A DNA stretch of 30,954 nucleotides from Candidatus Faecalibacterium faecipullorum (GTDB lineage Bacteria > Bacillota > Clostridia > Oscillospirales > Ruminococcaceae). Of this stretch, positions 7,408 through 16,286 are shown in pieces (position 1 is the stretch's first letter; every line of letters begins with the position of its first letter). The stretch lies in the NCBI GenBank assembly GCA_019118985.1, contig DWXX01000068.1, forward strand, positions 1 to 30,954. The letters are read 5' to 3'. A program made the translations under genes and the position numbers. The notes below the pieces were generated by a model. That model saw only the letters and a list, made by a program, of their open reading frames with translations. It had not been told where the DNA came from and made no database searches.

Positions 7408-8490
7408 TCACACGCCCCCCTGCTGCGGGGTATAGGCCGCCACCCCGCACTGCGCAAAGCTGTAGCTCTCGGCGTAGACCGCCCGGGCCATCTCCCACAG
7501 CGGGATGGAGGCCACCGCACCGGTGCCCTCCCCCAGCCGCATCCCGGCGGTGATGAGGGGGCGTCTGCCCAGCGCGTCCAGCACCGCCTGCCCCGCCGGC
7601 TCGGCCGAGACATGGCTCGCAAAGACCGCCTTGCCCGCCCCCGGGCAGAGCCGGACCGCGCACAGCGCCGCCACCGTGCTGATCAGCCCGTCGGCCAGCA
7701 CCGGCACCCGGGCCGCCGCCCCGCCCAGAAAGACCCCGCACAGCCCCGCCAGGTCGAAGCCGCCGACCTTGGCCAGCACGTCCAGCGGGTCGGCGGGGTC
7801 GGGGCGGTTGACCGCCAGCGCGGCGCGGACCGCCGCCACCTTGCAGGCCAGCCCCGCGTCCGACAGCCCCGCCCCCCGGCCGGTAAAGTCCTCGGCCGGG
7901 CGGCCCAGCAGCGTGCAGGCCACCGCCGCCGAGGTGGTGGTGTTGCCGATCCCCATCTCGCCGGTGGCCAGCAGCCGGACCCCGGCGCCGGCCTGCGCGG
8001 CGGCGAGGGCCGCCCCGGTCAGGACGGCCTGTTCGGCCTGCGCGCGGGTCATGGCGGGGCCGCGGGTGATGTCGGCGGTGCCGTTGCCCACCCGGCGGCT
8101 GAGCACCCCCGCCGTGGGGGCAAAGTCCAGGATGCCCATGTCCACCGGCACCACCGCGCAGCGGGCGGCCTGAGCCATCCGGCAGACGGGGCTCCGCCCC
8201 GCCGCCAGCCCCCGGGCCACCGCCGCCGTCGCCTCGGGGCCGGTCTGGGTCACCCCGCGGGCCACCACCCCGTTGTCGGCGCAGAGGACCAGCACCGCCC
8301 GCTTTTCAAACGAGAGGTCGGCGCTGCCGGTCAGGGCGGCGGCGTCCTCCAGCATGGTCTCGAGGGCGCCGAGGCTGCCCAGCGGGTGGGCCAGCGAGGC
8401 CCAGCGGCGGTGGGCCTCGGCCCGGGCCGCCTCGTCGGCGGGGGCCGACGCCGCGGCGCAGAGGGCGTCTATGGTATCAAAATGCAGCAT
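7408..8490 (-). CDS. cobT: Nicotinate-nucleotide--dimethylbenzimidazole phosphoribosyltransferase
   Basis: Makes alpha-ribazole phosphate (or a related base nucleotide) from nicotinate mononucleotide and the lower-ligand base. It has 360 residues. Visible family motifs are VLCADNGVVARGVTQTG, ATGEMGIGNTTTSAAV, the KVGGFDLAGLCG turn, and GMRLGEGTGAV near the C-terminus with the expected catalytic Glu near 321. The ATG at 8490 has AAAGGAGG upstream and lies inside the last codons of cbiA (14-base overlap). No gene for making dimethylbenzimidazole (bluB or the anaerobic bza set) is in the window, so the lower base cannot be told from here. Confidence 0.95.
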   Translation of the reverse strand: MLHFDTIDALCAAASAPADEAARAEAHRRWASLAHPLGSLGALETMLEDAAALTGSADLSFEKRAVLVLCADNGVVARGVTQTGPEATAAVARGLAAGRSPVCRMAQAARCAVVPVDMGILDFAPTAGVLSRRVGNGTADITRGPAMTRAQAEQAVLTGAALAAAQAGAGVRLLATGEMGIGNTTTSAAVACTLLGRPAEDFTGRGAGLSDAGLACKVAAVRAALAVNRPDPADPLDVLAKVGGFDLAGLCGVFLGGAAARVPVLADGLISTVAALCAVRLCPGAGKAVFASHVSAEPAGQAVLDALGRRPLITAGMRLGEGTGAVASIPLWEMARAVYAESYSFAQCGVAAYTPQQGGV

Positions 8491-9901
8491 GGCTGCCCTC
8501 CTTTCTGTCCGTTTCTTTCTCTTTTTCCCAGCGGGCGGCCGCGGCGGCGAAGCGTTCGGCCAGCGCCGGCCGCCCCGCAAAGTAGAGATGGGGGAAGCCG
8601 GCGTATAAGCTCCGGCCGGCGTACCCGCAGCGCCAGGCGCGGCCGTCCGGCTTGCGCGCGGCAAAGGCCGCGCCGGGGGCGGTGCTGTCCCAGTGGTGGA
8701 ACTCATGGGCGGGCACCCGCTCCCCCTTGCGGAAGAGCAGGCTGTCCCCTTCGGCCTCCAGTTCGGTATAGCCGAACCGGACCAGACGCCCGGCTTTGGC
8801 CCCCGCCCCCGGCAGGGCCCCGGCCATCGGCCAGGGGCGGCCGCCCTCGTCGGCGAGGGTCTGCCCCAGATAGAGCAGCCCCCCGCACTCGGCCACGGTG
8901 GGCATCCCGGCCGCCACCGCCGCGGCCACCGCCCGCCGCATGGGGGCGTTCCGGCTCAGGGCCTCGGCGAACAGCTCGGGGTAGCCCCCCGGCAGGTAGA
9001 GCCCCCCCGCGTCGGGCAGGCCGCCGTCGGCCAGCGGGCTGAAAAAGACGCATTCCGCCCCCGCCGCCCGCAGCGCGTCCAGGCTTTCGGGGTAGCAAAA
9101 GCAGAAGGCCCTGTCCCGCGCCACCGCGATGTACGCCTTGACCGGAGGGGGTGCCGCCGGGGCGGGCGGGGCCGGGGCGGGCCGCCGGCAGAGGGCCAGC
9201 AGCCGGCCGAGGTCGGCGTTCGCCTCGAGGGCGTCGGCCAGGGCGTCCACCCGCTGGGCGAGGTCGGCCACCTCGTCGGCGGTGTAAAGGCCGAGGTGCC
9301 GGCTGGGCAGCCGGGTCCCCTCCACCCGGGGCAGGCAGCCGATGACCGGCAGCCCCGTCTCCCGCTCGAGCAGGGGGGCCAGACGCCCGGCGTAGGCCGG
9401 GCTGCAGTCGTTGAGCAGGACGGCCGCGATATGGCTGTCGGCGCAGCTGCCCGCCCGGAAGGCCGCGAGCCCCCGGATCTGGGCCGCCAGGGTCAGGCTC
9501 GCGCCCCCCGGCCGGACCACCAGCAGCACCGGCAGGCCGAGGGTCTCGGCCACCTGCCAGGCGCTGGCCGCATCGGTCAGGGCCGCGCCGTCGTAGTAGC
9601 CCATGGCGGCTTCCACCACCGCCGCCCCGTGCCCGGCCAGGTGGGCGGCGTAGAGGGCCCGCACCCGCTCCGGCGGGGCCAGGTAGAGGTCGAGGTTGCA
9701 GCTCTCGGCCCCCACCACCGCCCGGTGGAACATGGGGTCGATGTAGTCCGGCCCGCACTTGAAGGCGCAGGGGGTGAGCCCCCGCCGCTGCAAAGCCCGC
9801 AGCAGGGCGCAGGCGGCGGTGGTCTTGCCGCTGCCCGAGGCCGGGGCCGCCGCCATGATCTGGGGCAGTGCGGGGGGGATGATTTTCTCCGGGCAGTTCA
9901 T
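8477..9901 (-). CDS. cbiA: Cobyrinic acid a,c-diamide synthase (glutamine-hydrolysing)
   Basis: Amidates the a and c acetate side chains of (cob)yrinic acid with glutamine and ATP. It has 474 residues. The N-terminal ATPase domain carries AAAPASGSGKTT at about 17-28 and the CGPDYIDPMFH motif; the C-terminal amidotransferase domain has LPGGYPELFAEAL and TVAECGGLLYLG with the nucleophile Cys at about 339, followed by the HEFHHWD motif. A linker rich in Ala and Pro sits near 240-255. The ATG at 9901 overlaps the cbiET stop (ATGA) and the 3' end overlaps cobT by 14 bases. Also called cobB. Confidence 0.95.
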   Translation of the reverse strand: MNCPEKIIPPALPQIMAAAPASGSGKTTAACALLRALQRRGLTPCAFKCGPDYIDPMFHRAVVGAESCNLDLYLAPPERVRALYAAHLAGHGAAVVEAAMGYYDGAALTDAASAWQVAETLGLPVLLVVRPGGASLTLAAQIRGLAAFRAGSCADSHIAAVLLNDCSPAYAGRLAPLLERETGLPVIGCLPRVEGTRLPSRHLGLYTADEVADLAQRVDALADALEANADLGRLLALCRRPAPAPPAPAAPPPVKAYIAVARDRAFCFCYPESLDALRAAGAECVFFSPLADGGLPDAGGLYLPGGYPELFAEALSRNAPMRRAVAAAVAAGMPTVAECGGLLYLGQTLADEGGRPWPMAGALPGAGAKAGRLVRFGYTELEAEGDSLLFRKGERVPAHEFHHWDSTAPGAAFAARKPDGRAWRCGYAGRSLYAGFPHLYFAGRPALAERFAAAAARWEKEKETDRKEGSHAAF

Positions 9902-11160
9902 CCGTTCTCTCCGTTCTCCTTTTGCTGCTGCGCCGCGGTGATGACAAAGACCGGGTTCTCGGCCCGCAGCAGGTGCAGCCGGCGGCTGCCGTTTTCCCCG
10001 CCGGCATGGGCCGCCGCGATCTGGCTGACCTGCGCGGTCAGGCCGCGGGCGGTCAGGGCCGCCAGGGCCGCGCCCACCGTCTCGAGGGCCACCGCCGTCA
10101 GGCAGATGCGGGCGGCGGGGTTTGCGGCCAGCACGGCGTCCAAAATGGCGTCCAGCCGCCCGCCGCTGCCCCCGATGAATACAGCGTCCGGCCTGTCCAG
10201 GCCGGCCAGGGCAGCGGGGGCCTCCCCTTCTGCCACCCGCAGGTTCCAGCCGCCGAGGCGGCGGCGGTTCTCCTGCAGGACGGCGCAGGCGGCGGGCAGA
10301 TGCTCGATGGCCCAGACCGGGGCCCCGCCGTTGGCGAAGGCCAGCTCCAGACTGACGCTGCCGGTGCCCGCCCCGATGTCCCAGACCGTCTCGCCGGGGC
10401 GGACAGCCAGGGCGGCCAGCACCTGCGCCCGGACGGCCTGCTTGGTCATCGGCACTCCGTCCGCCCGGGTAAAGGCGTCGTCCGGCCAGCCGGGGGTGCG
10501 GGCGGGCAGGCGCGGCGCGGGCTCGGCCAGCAGCACCGACAGGGGCGAAAAGCTGCGCCCCGCCATCTCGCCGGCAGGCCCGGCGGTGATGCGCTGGCCG
10601 GGCAGGGCCAGCTCCTCTCCCACCGTCACCGGCAGGTCAGCCAGGCCGGCGGCGGCGAGCTGCCCGCACAGGCCGGCGGGGCCCGACGCCCCGCTGCCGG
10701 TCAGGAAAAAGACCGGCGCGCCGCCGCAGACGGCGGCCACCGGGTCGCAGGCCGCGCCGTGGGCCGAGACCAGCTTCCACCCCTGCCAGGGGCGGCCGAG
10801 GGCCGCCGCCAGCAGCTGTACGCTGGAGAGCCCCGGCGCCACCCGGGCGGGGATGCCCCGCTGTTTCAAAAGGTCCAGCAGGCCGGCCGCGCCGGAATAA
10901 AAGCCGGTGTCTCCGCTGTAGAGGGCGGCGGCAGGCCCCCCGGCGGCCAGCAGTGCGTCCAGCATGTCGGCAGGGCGGACAGCCGGCAGGCGGCGGGCAG
11001 GATACTCCGCCGGCAAAGCGTCCAGCAGGCGCTGCGCCCCCGCGATGCAGACCGCCCGCCGGAGGGCCGCCGCCCCCTCGGCGGTGAGGGTTGCGGCCGA
11101 CGCCCCCATCCCCACCAGGGTGATGTCATAGCCCGTGTTCTCTGTTTTTACAATGTTCAT
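9898..11160 (-). CDS. cbiET: Fused cobalt-precorrin-7 C5-methyltransferase / cobalt-precorrin-6B C15-methyltransferase (decarboxylating)
   Basis: A CobL-like fusion of 420 residues. The CbiE part (about 11-205) has the tetrapyrrole methylase motifs LYSGDTGFYSG and VAPGLSSVQLLAAALG; its first loop reads VGMGASAATLT rather than the usual GxGPG. The CbiT part (about 231-420) begins RADGVPMTKQAVRAQVLA and carries the SAM-binding DIGAGTGSVSLE at 260-271 plus AVFIGGSGG. Together they methylate C5 and C15 and remove the C12 acetate carboxyl. The ATG at 11160 has AAAGGCGG upstream and overlaps the cbiJ stop; an ATG at 11181 is less likely. In many clostridia cbiE and cbiT are separate, so the fusion is a lineage marker. 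Confidence 0.93.
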   Translation of the reverse strand: MNIVKTENTGYDITLVGMGASAATLTAEGAAALRRAVCIAGAQRLLDALPAEYPARRLPAVRPADMLDALLAAGGPAAALYSGDTGFYSGAAGLLDLLKQRGIPARVAPGLSSVQLLAAALGRPWQGWKLVSAHGAACDPVAAVCGGAPVFFLTGSGASGPAGLCGQLAAAGLADLPVTVGEELALPGQRITAGPAGEMAGRSFSPLSVLLAEPAPRLPARTPGWPDDAFTRADGVPMTKQAVRAQVLAALAVRPGETVWDIGAGTGSVSLELAFANGGAPVWAIEHLPAACAVLQENRRRLGGWNLRVAEGEAPAALAGLDRPDAVFIGGSGGRLDAILDAVLAANPAARICLTAVALETVGAALAALTARGLTAQVSQIAAAHAGGENGSRRLHLLRAENPVFVITAAQQQKENGENG

Positions 11161-11894
11161 AGCTGCGCCGCCTTTCTGCACCGGGCCAGGGCCTCGCCGT
11201 AGCTCACCCCGCCGTCGGCGGGGCGGCGGATGACCACCAGACGCGCGCCGGCGGCGGCCGCCGCGGCCGCTTTGGCCTCAAAGCCGCCGGGGCCGCCCCC
11301 GTCTTTGGTGACCAGCCATTCGATCCTGTACTGCGCGATGGTAGCCTCGTTCATTGCCCGGGTAAAGGGCCCCTGCATGGCGATGACCTGCCCGGCCGGG
11401 ATACCGGCGGCGGCGCAGGCGTCCAGCCCTTCATGGGTGGGCAGGATGCGGGGGTACAGCCGCCCCGCCCCAAGGCCGGCAAAGGCGGGCAGCTCCTTGG
11501 CGCCGGTGGTCAGCAGGATGTTGCCCTCTGTGCCGGCCAGCAGGGCCGCAGCCCCGGCGGCGTCGGGGGCGGTCAGGGCGCCGGGGGGCAGCGCGCTGCC
11601 CGGGCGCAGCAGCCGCAGATACTCCACCCCGGCCGCCCGGCAGGCCGCCCGGATGTTCCGGCTGGCCTGCACGGCGTAGGGGTGGGTGGCGTCGACGCAG
11701 AGGACCGCCCCGGCGGCGAGGGCGGCCATCTCCTCCGCCTCCAGCCGGCCGGTGCGCAGGGTGATGCCGGGGGCCGCGCCCTCGGCCTCGGCCCCATAGG
11801 GGGTGGCCACGCTGACCGTCACCGCCGCCCCCTCGGCCGCAAGGGCATGGGAGAGCCGCCGGCCCTCGCTCGTCCCGCCGAAGATCAGGATCAT
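11157..11894 (-). CDS. cbiJ: Cobalt-precorrin-6A reductase
   Basis: NAD(P)H-dependent reduction of the precorrin-6A macrocycle. The 245-residue protein opens with the nucleotide-binding ILIFGGTSEGRRLS and contains VDATHPYAVQASRNIRAAC, LRPGS, LLTTGAKEL, RILPT and the KDGGGPGGFEAKAAAA segment, all characteristic of the CbiJ/CobK family. The ATG at 11894 overlaps the cbiH stop (ATGA), with a purine-rich AAGGGGG upstream; its own stop overlaps the cbiET start. Position in the run, between the C17 methyltransferase and the C5/C15 methyltransferase, agrees with the pathway order. Confidence 0.94.
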   Translation of the reverse strand: MILIFGGTSEGRRLSHALAAEGAAVTVSVATPYGAEAEGAAPGITLRTGRLEAEEMAALAAGAVLCVDATHPYAVQASRNIRAACRAAGVEYLRLLRPGSALPPGALTAPDAAGAAALLAGTEGNILLTTGAKELPAFAGLGAGRLYPRILPTHEGLDACAAAGIPAGQVIAMQGPFTRAMNEATIAQYRIEWLVTKDGGGPGGFEAKAAAAAAAGARLVVIRRPADGGVSYGEALARCRKAAQL

Positions 11895-12646
11895 CGCCCG
11901 CCCCCTTCGGCCCGGCCGGTGCGGTAGCCGCGGGGGGTGATCATCCGCCCGCCCTCGACGCGGGTGGCGGAAGAGCCCACAAAGACGGTGGTGAACATAT
12001 CCGCCTCGCTCTCCCGCAGCTGCGCGAGGGTCAGCAGCCTTACCGCCTGCCCCGCCCGGCCGATGCTGTGGGCCCAGCCGCAGGGGGTGTCGGGGCTGCG
12101 CCCGGCGTCCAGCAGGATATCGCAGGCCCTGCGCAGGGTGTCCGGCCGCCGGCGGGAGGCAGGGTTATACAGGCAGAGGACGAAGTCCCCCGCCGCGGCC
12201 GCCCGCAGCCGCCGCTCGATCACCTCCCACGGGGTGAGCAGGTCGGACAGGGACACGGTGCAGAAGTCGTGGCCCAAAGGCGCCCCGAGGGCCGCCGCCC
12301 CGGCCAGGGCGGCCGTCACCCCGGGGACGACCTCCACCGTGACGGCGGGGTAGCGCCCCGCCATCTCCAGCAAAGGGGAGGCCAGCCCGTACACCCCGGC
12401 GTCCCCGCTGCAGATGAGGGCGGCGGTCCGCCCCTCGCTCGCAAGTTCGAGGGCCATGGCGCAGCGGTCCAGCTCCCGCGTCATGGGGGTGGAGCGCAGC
12501 TCCTTGCCCGGCACCAGCGGGGCCACCAGGTCAAGGTAGACGCTGTACCCGCAGATCACTTCAGCTTCTTCCAGGGCGGCGCGGGCGGCGGCGGTCATCC
12601 CGTAGACGCCCCCCGGGCCGATGCCCACTGCATAGACTTTGTTCAT
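11891..12646 (-). CDS. cbiH: Cobalt-precorrin-3B C17-methyltransferase
   Basis: SAM-dependent methylation at C17 with ring contraction in the anaerobic route. It is a tetrapyrrole methylase of 251 residues with VYAVGIGPGGVYGMT at the N-terminus, CSGDAGVYGLASP, VEVVPGVTAALAGAAALGAPLGHDFCTVSLSD (given here as its landmarks VPGVTA and GHDFCTVSLSD), LYNPASRRRPD and the end motif MITPRGY. The ATG at 12646 overlaps the cbiG stop (ATGA) and has GGAG 8 bases upstream. Although related methylases look alike, the GHDFCTISLSD-type and NPxSxxR motifs are specific to CbiH/CobJ. Confidence 0.94.
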   Translation of the reverse strand: MNKVYAVGIGPGGVYGMTAAARAALEEAEVICGYSVYLDLVAPLVPGKELRSTPMTRELDRCAMALELASEGRTAALICSGDAGVYGLASPLLEMAGRYPAVTVEVVPGVTAALAGAAALGAPLGHDFCTVSLSDLLTPWEVIERRLRAAAAGDFVLCLYNPASRRRPDTLRRACDILLDAGRSPDTPCGWAHSIGRAGQAVRLLTLAQLRESEADMFTTVFVGSSATRVEGGRMITPRGYRTGRAEGGGR

Positions 12647-13641
12647 TCCATCCACTCCCAATCCGGCGTAAACTGTTTGACAGCGGCAGCCAGGGTGACG
12701 CCGCCCCCGGCCCGCTTGGGCGCCAGCAGACGCCCGCCCCCCGCCCCGCGGACGGCGGCCCGCTCACAGACATTGTCCACCCCCACCGTCCGGGCCACAA
12801 AGTCGGACGGGGTGAAGCTGCCCGGCACCGCGGCCAGCTCGGCCGCGGTATAGGTGACGAGGGGCCAGCCGTGGGCGGCGCAGAAAGCGCGCAGCCCCGG
12901 CTCGTCCCCTTTGCGGTCGATGGTAAAGACCCCGCAGACGCTCTTTTCGCACAGGCGCTGCGCCCGCAGCAGGGCGGCGAGGGCTTCCTCCAGGGCGGCG
13001 GCGGGGGCGCCCCGGCGGCAGCCCGCCCCGAGGGCCACCGCCCGGGGGGCCAGCCACAGCACCCCCGGCCCGGGGTCGGTCAGGGTGAGGGCGGCGTCGC
13101 AGCCGCCCTTGTCGGCGGTCAGGGCCACCCCGGCGGGCGCCTGCCCGGCGATGGGCCAGTCGCTGTACAGCCGGACGGTCTGCCCGGCCAGCAGCCGGGC
13201 CGAAAAGGCTTTGATCCTGCCCGGGTCGGCGACGGCGCAGCCCTGCCGGCGGGCCCAGTCGTCCACCGGGAAGAGCCCGCCCGCGTCGGTGGCGGTGGTG
13301 ATGACCGGCTGCGCCCCGCACGCCCGGCCGATGGCCCGGGCCAGGGCGTTGGCCCCGCCCAGGTGCCCCGACAGCAGCGGGACAGCGTACCGCCCCCGCT
13401 CGTCCACCGCCACTACGGCGGGGTCGGCGTCCTTGCCGCGCAGGTACGGGGCGGCGGCCCGCACCGCGATGCCGCAGGCCCCGATGTAGACAAGGCCCGT
13501 CCCTTGTGCAAAATGCTCCCGCGTCCAGCCGTCGAGGGTGACGGGGGGCGCGCAGCGCGCCGCCTGCCCCCCGAGGGCCGCCGCCAGCCTTTGGGCCAGG
13601 GCCAGCCCCCGCGCGCTGAAGGCGAGGTAATACAGCTCCAT
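12643..13641 (-). CDS. cbiG: Cobalt-precorrin-5A hydrolase
   Basis: Opens the delta-lactone of cobalt-precorrin-5A and releases acetaldehyde, a step specific to the anaerobic pathway. The 332-residue protein has the N-terminal region LVYIGACGIAVRAAAPYL and VPLLSGHLGGANALARAIG, and the C-terminal GAGCRRGAP and TPSDFVARTVGVDNVCERAA block with GGRLLAPKRAGGGVTLA, all CbiG landmarks. The ATG at 13641 is one base past the cbiF stop, with AGGGGG about 10 bases upstream; the longer frame extends back into cbiF and is a shadow. Overlaps cbiH by 4 bases at its end. Confidence 0.93.
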   Translation of the reverse strand: MELYYLAFSARGLALAQRLAAALGGQAARCAPPVTLDGWTREHFAQGTGLVYIGACGIAVRAAAPYLRGKDADPAVVAVDERGRYAVPLLSGHLGGANALARAIGRACGAQPVITTATDAGGLFPVDDWARRQGCAVADPGRIKAFSARLLAGQTVRLYSDWPIAGQAPAGVALTADKGGCDAALTLTDPGPGVLWLAPRAVALGAGCRRGAPAAALEEALAALLRAQRLCEKSVCGVFTIDRKGDEPGLRAFCAAHGWPLVTYTAAELAAVPGSFTPSDFVARTVGVDNVCERAAVRGAGGGRLLAPKRAGGGVTLAAAVKQFTPDWEWME

Positions 13642-13642
13642 T

Positions 13643-14404
13643 TCAGCGTTCCCCCTGCCGCCAGCCGGTGGTGAAGGCCGGGTCGTAGAGCTTGCTGCGC
13701 TCATAGCCGCCGGGCGACAGGAAGTCCCCCACCAGCACCAGGGCGGTGGCGCGGATGCCGTGTTCTTCGCCGGCGGCGGCGAGAGAGCCCACCGTGCAGC
13801 GGGCCAGCCGCTCTTCCGGCCAGGAGGCCTTATAGACCAGGGCGGCGGGGGTCGAGGGGGCGTAGGCCCCGCCGGCCAGCAGTTCGGCCTGCACCCGGTC
13901 CAGCATCCCCGCCGAGAGGAAGATGACCATCGACGCCCCGTGGGACGCCAGGGCGGCCAGGCTTTCTTGTTCGGGCACCGGGGTGCGCCCGGCCAGCCGG
14001 GTGATGATGACGCTCTGGCTGACCCCCGGCAGGGTGTACTCGGCCCCGAGGGCGGCCGCCGCGGCGCAGAAGCTGGACACCCCGGGGGTATCGTCCCACC
14101 CGATGCCCCGGGCGTCCAGGGCGTCCATCTGCTCTCTGACGGCGCCATAGACGCAGGGGTCCCCGGTGTGCAGCCGGACGGTGTCAAGGCCGTCGGCCTC
14201 GGCGGCGGATATGGCGTCAAGGACCTGCTCGAGGGTCATCTCGGCGCTGTTGTAGATGCGGCAGCCGTCCGGCGCGAGGGCCAGCAGGGCCGGGTTGACC
14301 AGGCTGCCGGCATAGATGACGCAGCCGGCTTGCCGCAGCAGCCCGGCCCCGCGCAGCGTCAGCAGGTCGGGCGCGCCGGGGCCCGCCCCCACAAAGTGTA
14401 CCAT
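13643..14404 (-). CDS. cbiF: Cobalt-precorrin-4 C11-methyltransferase
   Basis: SAM-dependent methylation at C11. The tetrapyrrole methylase fold is evident over 253 residues: VHFVGAGPGAPDLLTLRG at the start, VIYAGSLVNPALL, LHTGDPCVYGAVREQMDAL, DTPGVSSFCAAAAALGAEYTLPGVSQ (landmarks TPGVSSF and LPGVSQ), IITRLAGRTPVPE and the end block LVLVGDFL. These are the distinctive CbiF/CobM motifs. The ATG at 14404 has GGAGGGG upstream. It sits 4 bases after cbiL and 1 base before cbiG, so it is surely in the same transcript. Confidence 0.95.
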   Translation of the reverse strand: MVHFVGAGPGAPDLLTLRGAGLLRQAGCVIYAGSLVNPALLALAPDGCRIYNSAEMTLEQVLDAISAAEADGLDTVRLHTGDPCVYGAVREQMDALDARGIGWDDTPGVSSFCAAAAALGAEYTLPGVSQSVIITRLAGRTPVPEQESLAALASHGASMVIFLSAGMLDRVQAELLAGGAYAPSTPAALVYKASWPEERLARCTVGSLAAAGEEHGIRATALVLVGDFLSPGGYERSKLYDPAFTTGWRQGER

Positions 14405-14408
14405 CCCC

Positions 14409-15134
14409 TCACCCCTCCTTTACTATGACGGTGACGAAATACCCGGCGTCCAGGGCGGCGGCCGCGTCCCCTTCCAAGTCGGGCAGCAGCAGCTGCCCCG
14501 GCAGGCCGCAGTTGGCCGCAAGGCTGCTGCGCCCCGCCAGCCCTTTGGCCCGCAGCGTCCCGATGACTTCGGGCAGGCGGCGGGCGCTCTTCATGATGAT
14601 CTTGGTGCCCGGCCAGTCAAGGGCCTCGTCCAGCGGGACGGCGCCGCCCGGCAGGATGTGCACCGGGGTGTCGATGCCGGTCAGGCTCTCGTTCAAAAGG
14701 GCGGCGGCGGCGCAGAAGCTGGGCACCCCCGCCACCCGCCCGGTCTCATAGCCGCGGGCGGCCAGCGCGTCCAGCAGGTACCCGCAGCTCGCATAGAGGG
14801 AGACGTCCCCGATGTTCAGCATGGCGACGTCCCGCCCGGCGGCAAGTTCCGCTTCCACCCGGTCCGCGGCGGCCGCGTGGGCGGCGGCGCAGCGGGCAGG
14901 GTCGGTCGACATGGCAAAGTCGAGGGGCAGCAGCGTCTTGCCGGCCAGCTGCTGCGCCGGCAGGGCCCGCCGGGCGATCTCCCAGGCCAGCATCCTGCCG
15001 CCGGCAGTCCGGGGCGCGGCAATGACCGGGCACTGCCCGATCACCCGCGCGGCTTTGAGGGTGAGCAGCTCGGGGTCGCCCGGGCCCACCCCCACCGCGT
15101 ACAAGCGGCCTTTGGCTTTATTCTGTTCGGGCAT
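14409..15134 (-). CDS. cbiL: Cobalt-precorrin-2 C20-methyltransferase
   Basis: SAM-dependent methylation at C20 of the cobalt-loaded precorrin-2 (cobalt-factor II) skeleton, the first methylation after cobalt insertion. It has 241 residues with LYAVGVGPGDPELLTLKA near the N-terminus, APRTAGG, LNIGDVSLYASCGYL, VAGVPSFCAAAALLN and KIIMKSARRL, the normal CbiL/CobI set. The ATG at 15134 follows GGAGGCGGG and lies within the last codons of cbiD (17-base overlap). Cobalt-factor II from CbiK is its expected substrate; CbiK is encoded two genes upstream. Confidence 0.95.
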   Translation of the reverse strand: MPEQNKAKGRLYAVGVGPGDPELLTLKAARVIGQCPVIAAPRTAGGRMLAWEIARRALPAQQLAGKTLLPLDFAMSTDPARCAAAHAAAADRVEAELAAGRDVAMLNIGDVSLYASCGYLLDALAARGYETGRVAGVPSFCAAAALLNESLTGIDTPVHILPGGAVPLDEALDWPGTKIIMKSARRLPEVIGTLRAKGLAGRSSLAANCGLPGQLLLPDLEGDAAAALDAGYFVTVIVKEG

Positions 15135-16281
15135 CGGCCCGCCTCCATTCCGCTGTGAGGGCGGCGGCCTCCCCGCTTGCCCCCAGCAGCCCGTATTGGT
15201 TGGAAAAGAACGCCACCCCCGCGCGGTAGGCCCCCGCCGCCCGCCCTTCGAGATGGCGCTGCGCCGCCGCGGTCAGGGCGGCCAGCACCGGCCCGCGCAG
15301 CCCCTCTTCATCCAGCAGGGCGATGCAGGCGTCGGTGGTGGCGGCGCCCAGCAGCCGGCGGCAGAGCCCCTGCGAGGCGCCTGCCGCCGCCGCGTGGGCG
15401 CAGAACAGTTCGCACCGGCAGTCGGCGGTGCGGGAGTGGGTGTTCATGATGCCGCCGGCCAGCTTGACCAGTTTGCCGATGTGGCCGGCCAGCAGCAGTT
15501 CGCCGATCTGTTCGGCGGCGGCCATATCCAGCGCCTCGCCGATGTAGTTGGAGCAGCGGACCACCGGCACCCCCAGCCTGTCCAGCCCCTGGGCGGCCAG
15601 CCAGTCGGCCCCGTAGCTGCCGGGGGTCAGGATCAGCCGGGAGGAGACCTGCGCCGCCTGCCGCAGTTCGAGGGCGATGGTGTCGACGATGGCCTGTTCG
15701 CTCATCGGCCGGACGATGCCGGAGGTGCCCAGCACCGACAGCCCCCCCTCGATGCCGAGACGGGGGTTGAAGGTGCGTTTGGCCCGCTCGGCCCCGCCGG
15801 GGATGGAGATGGTGACCGCCGCCCCCTGCCCGGCGCGGCCGGCGGCGGCAAGCTCGGCCTCGACGGCATCGGCGATCATCTGCCGGGGGACGCGGTTGAT
15901 GGCGGCGGCCCCCACCGGCTGGTCCAGCCCCGGGCGGGTGACCCGGCCCACCCCCTCGCCGCCGTCGATGGCGACGCCGGGGGCGTCCCGCAGCCGCACC
16001 TCGGCCCAGACCAGCATCCCGTCGGTGACGTCGGGGTCGTCGCCGGCGTCCTTGCGGACGGCGCAGCGGGCGGCCGCTCCGCCCGGGCAGAGCTCGAGGG
16101 CGGCGGGCTCCACCTCCACCTCCCAGCCCATGGGGGTGCGCAGGGAGAGGGCGGCCGGCCGCTGCCCGCCCAGCAGCAGCCGGGCCGCGCCGGCGGCGGC
16201 CAAAGCGGCGCAGGTGCCGGTGGTGTAGCCGCAGCGCAGCAGCTTCTGCCCGCTGCGCAGATAGTGTTCAAACGGCGGCAT
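15118..16281 (-). CDS. cbiD: Cobalt-precorrin-5B C1-methyltransferase
   Basis: Methylates C1 in the anaerobic pathway; unrelated in fold to the other corrin methylases. It has 387 residues with the diagnostic LRCGYTTGTCAALAA near the N-terminus, KDAGDDPDVTDG, GVGRVTRPGLDQPVG, INRVPRQMI, GGLSVLGTSGIVRPMSE and CSNYIGEALDMA, then an HIGKLVKLAGGIMNTHS block. All are CbiD hallmarks. The ATG at 16281 is 5 bases beyond the cbiK stop with AGGGCGG upstream; the upstream in-frame extension has no support. CbiD is a reliable marker of oxygen-independent cobalamin synthesis. Confidence 0.96.
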   Translation of the reverse strand: MPPFEHYLRSGQKLLRCGYTTGTCAALAAAGAARLLLGGQRPAALSLRTPMGWEVEVEPAALELCPGGAAARCAVRKDAGDDPDVTDGMLVWAEVRLRDAPGVAIDGGEGVGRVTRPGLDQPVGAAAINRVPRQMIADAVEAELAAAGRAGQGAAVTISIPGGAERAKRTFNPRLGIEGGLSVLGTSGIVRPMSEQAIVDTIALELRQAAQVSSRLILTPGSYGADWLAAQGLDRLGVPVVRCSNYIGEALDMAAAEQIGELLLAGHIGKLVKLAGGIMNTHSRTADCRCELFCAHAAAAGASQGLCRRLLGAATTDACIALLDEEGLRGPVLAALTAAAQRHLEGRAAGAYRAGVAFFSNQYGLLGASGEAAALTAEWRRADARTE

Positions 16282-16286
16282 CGGCT

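Noticed and set aside
8693..10900. A 735-codon plus-strand open frame across cbiA and cbiET
   Set aside because: It is antisense to two well-identified genes and has repetitive Gly/Arg/Pro/Gln composition without motifs.
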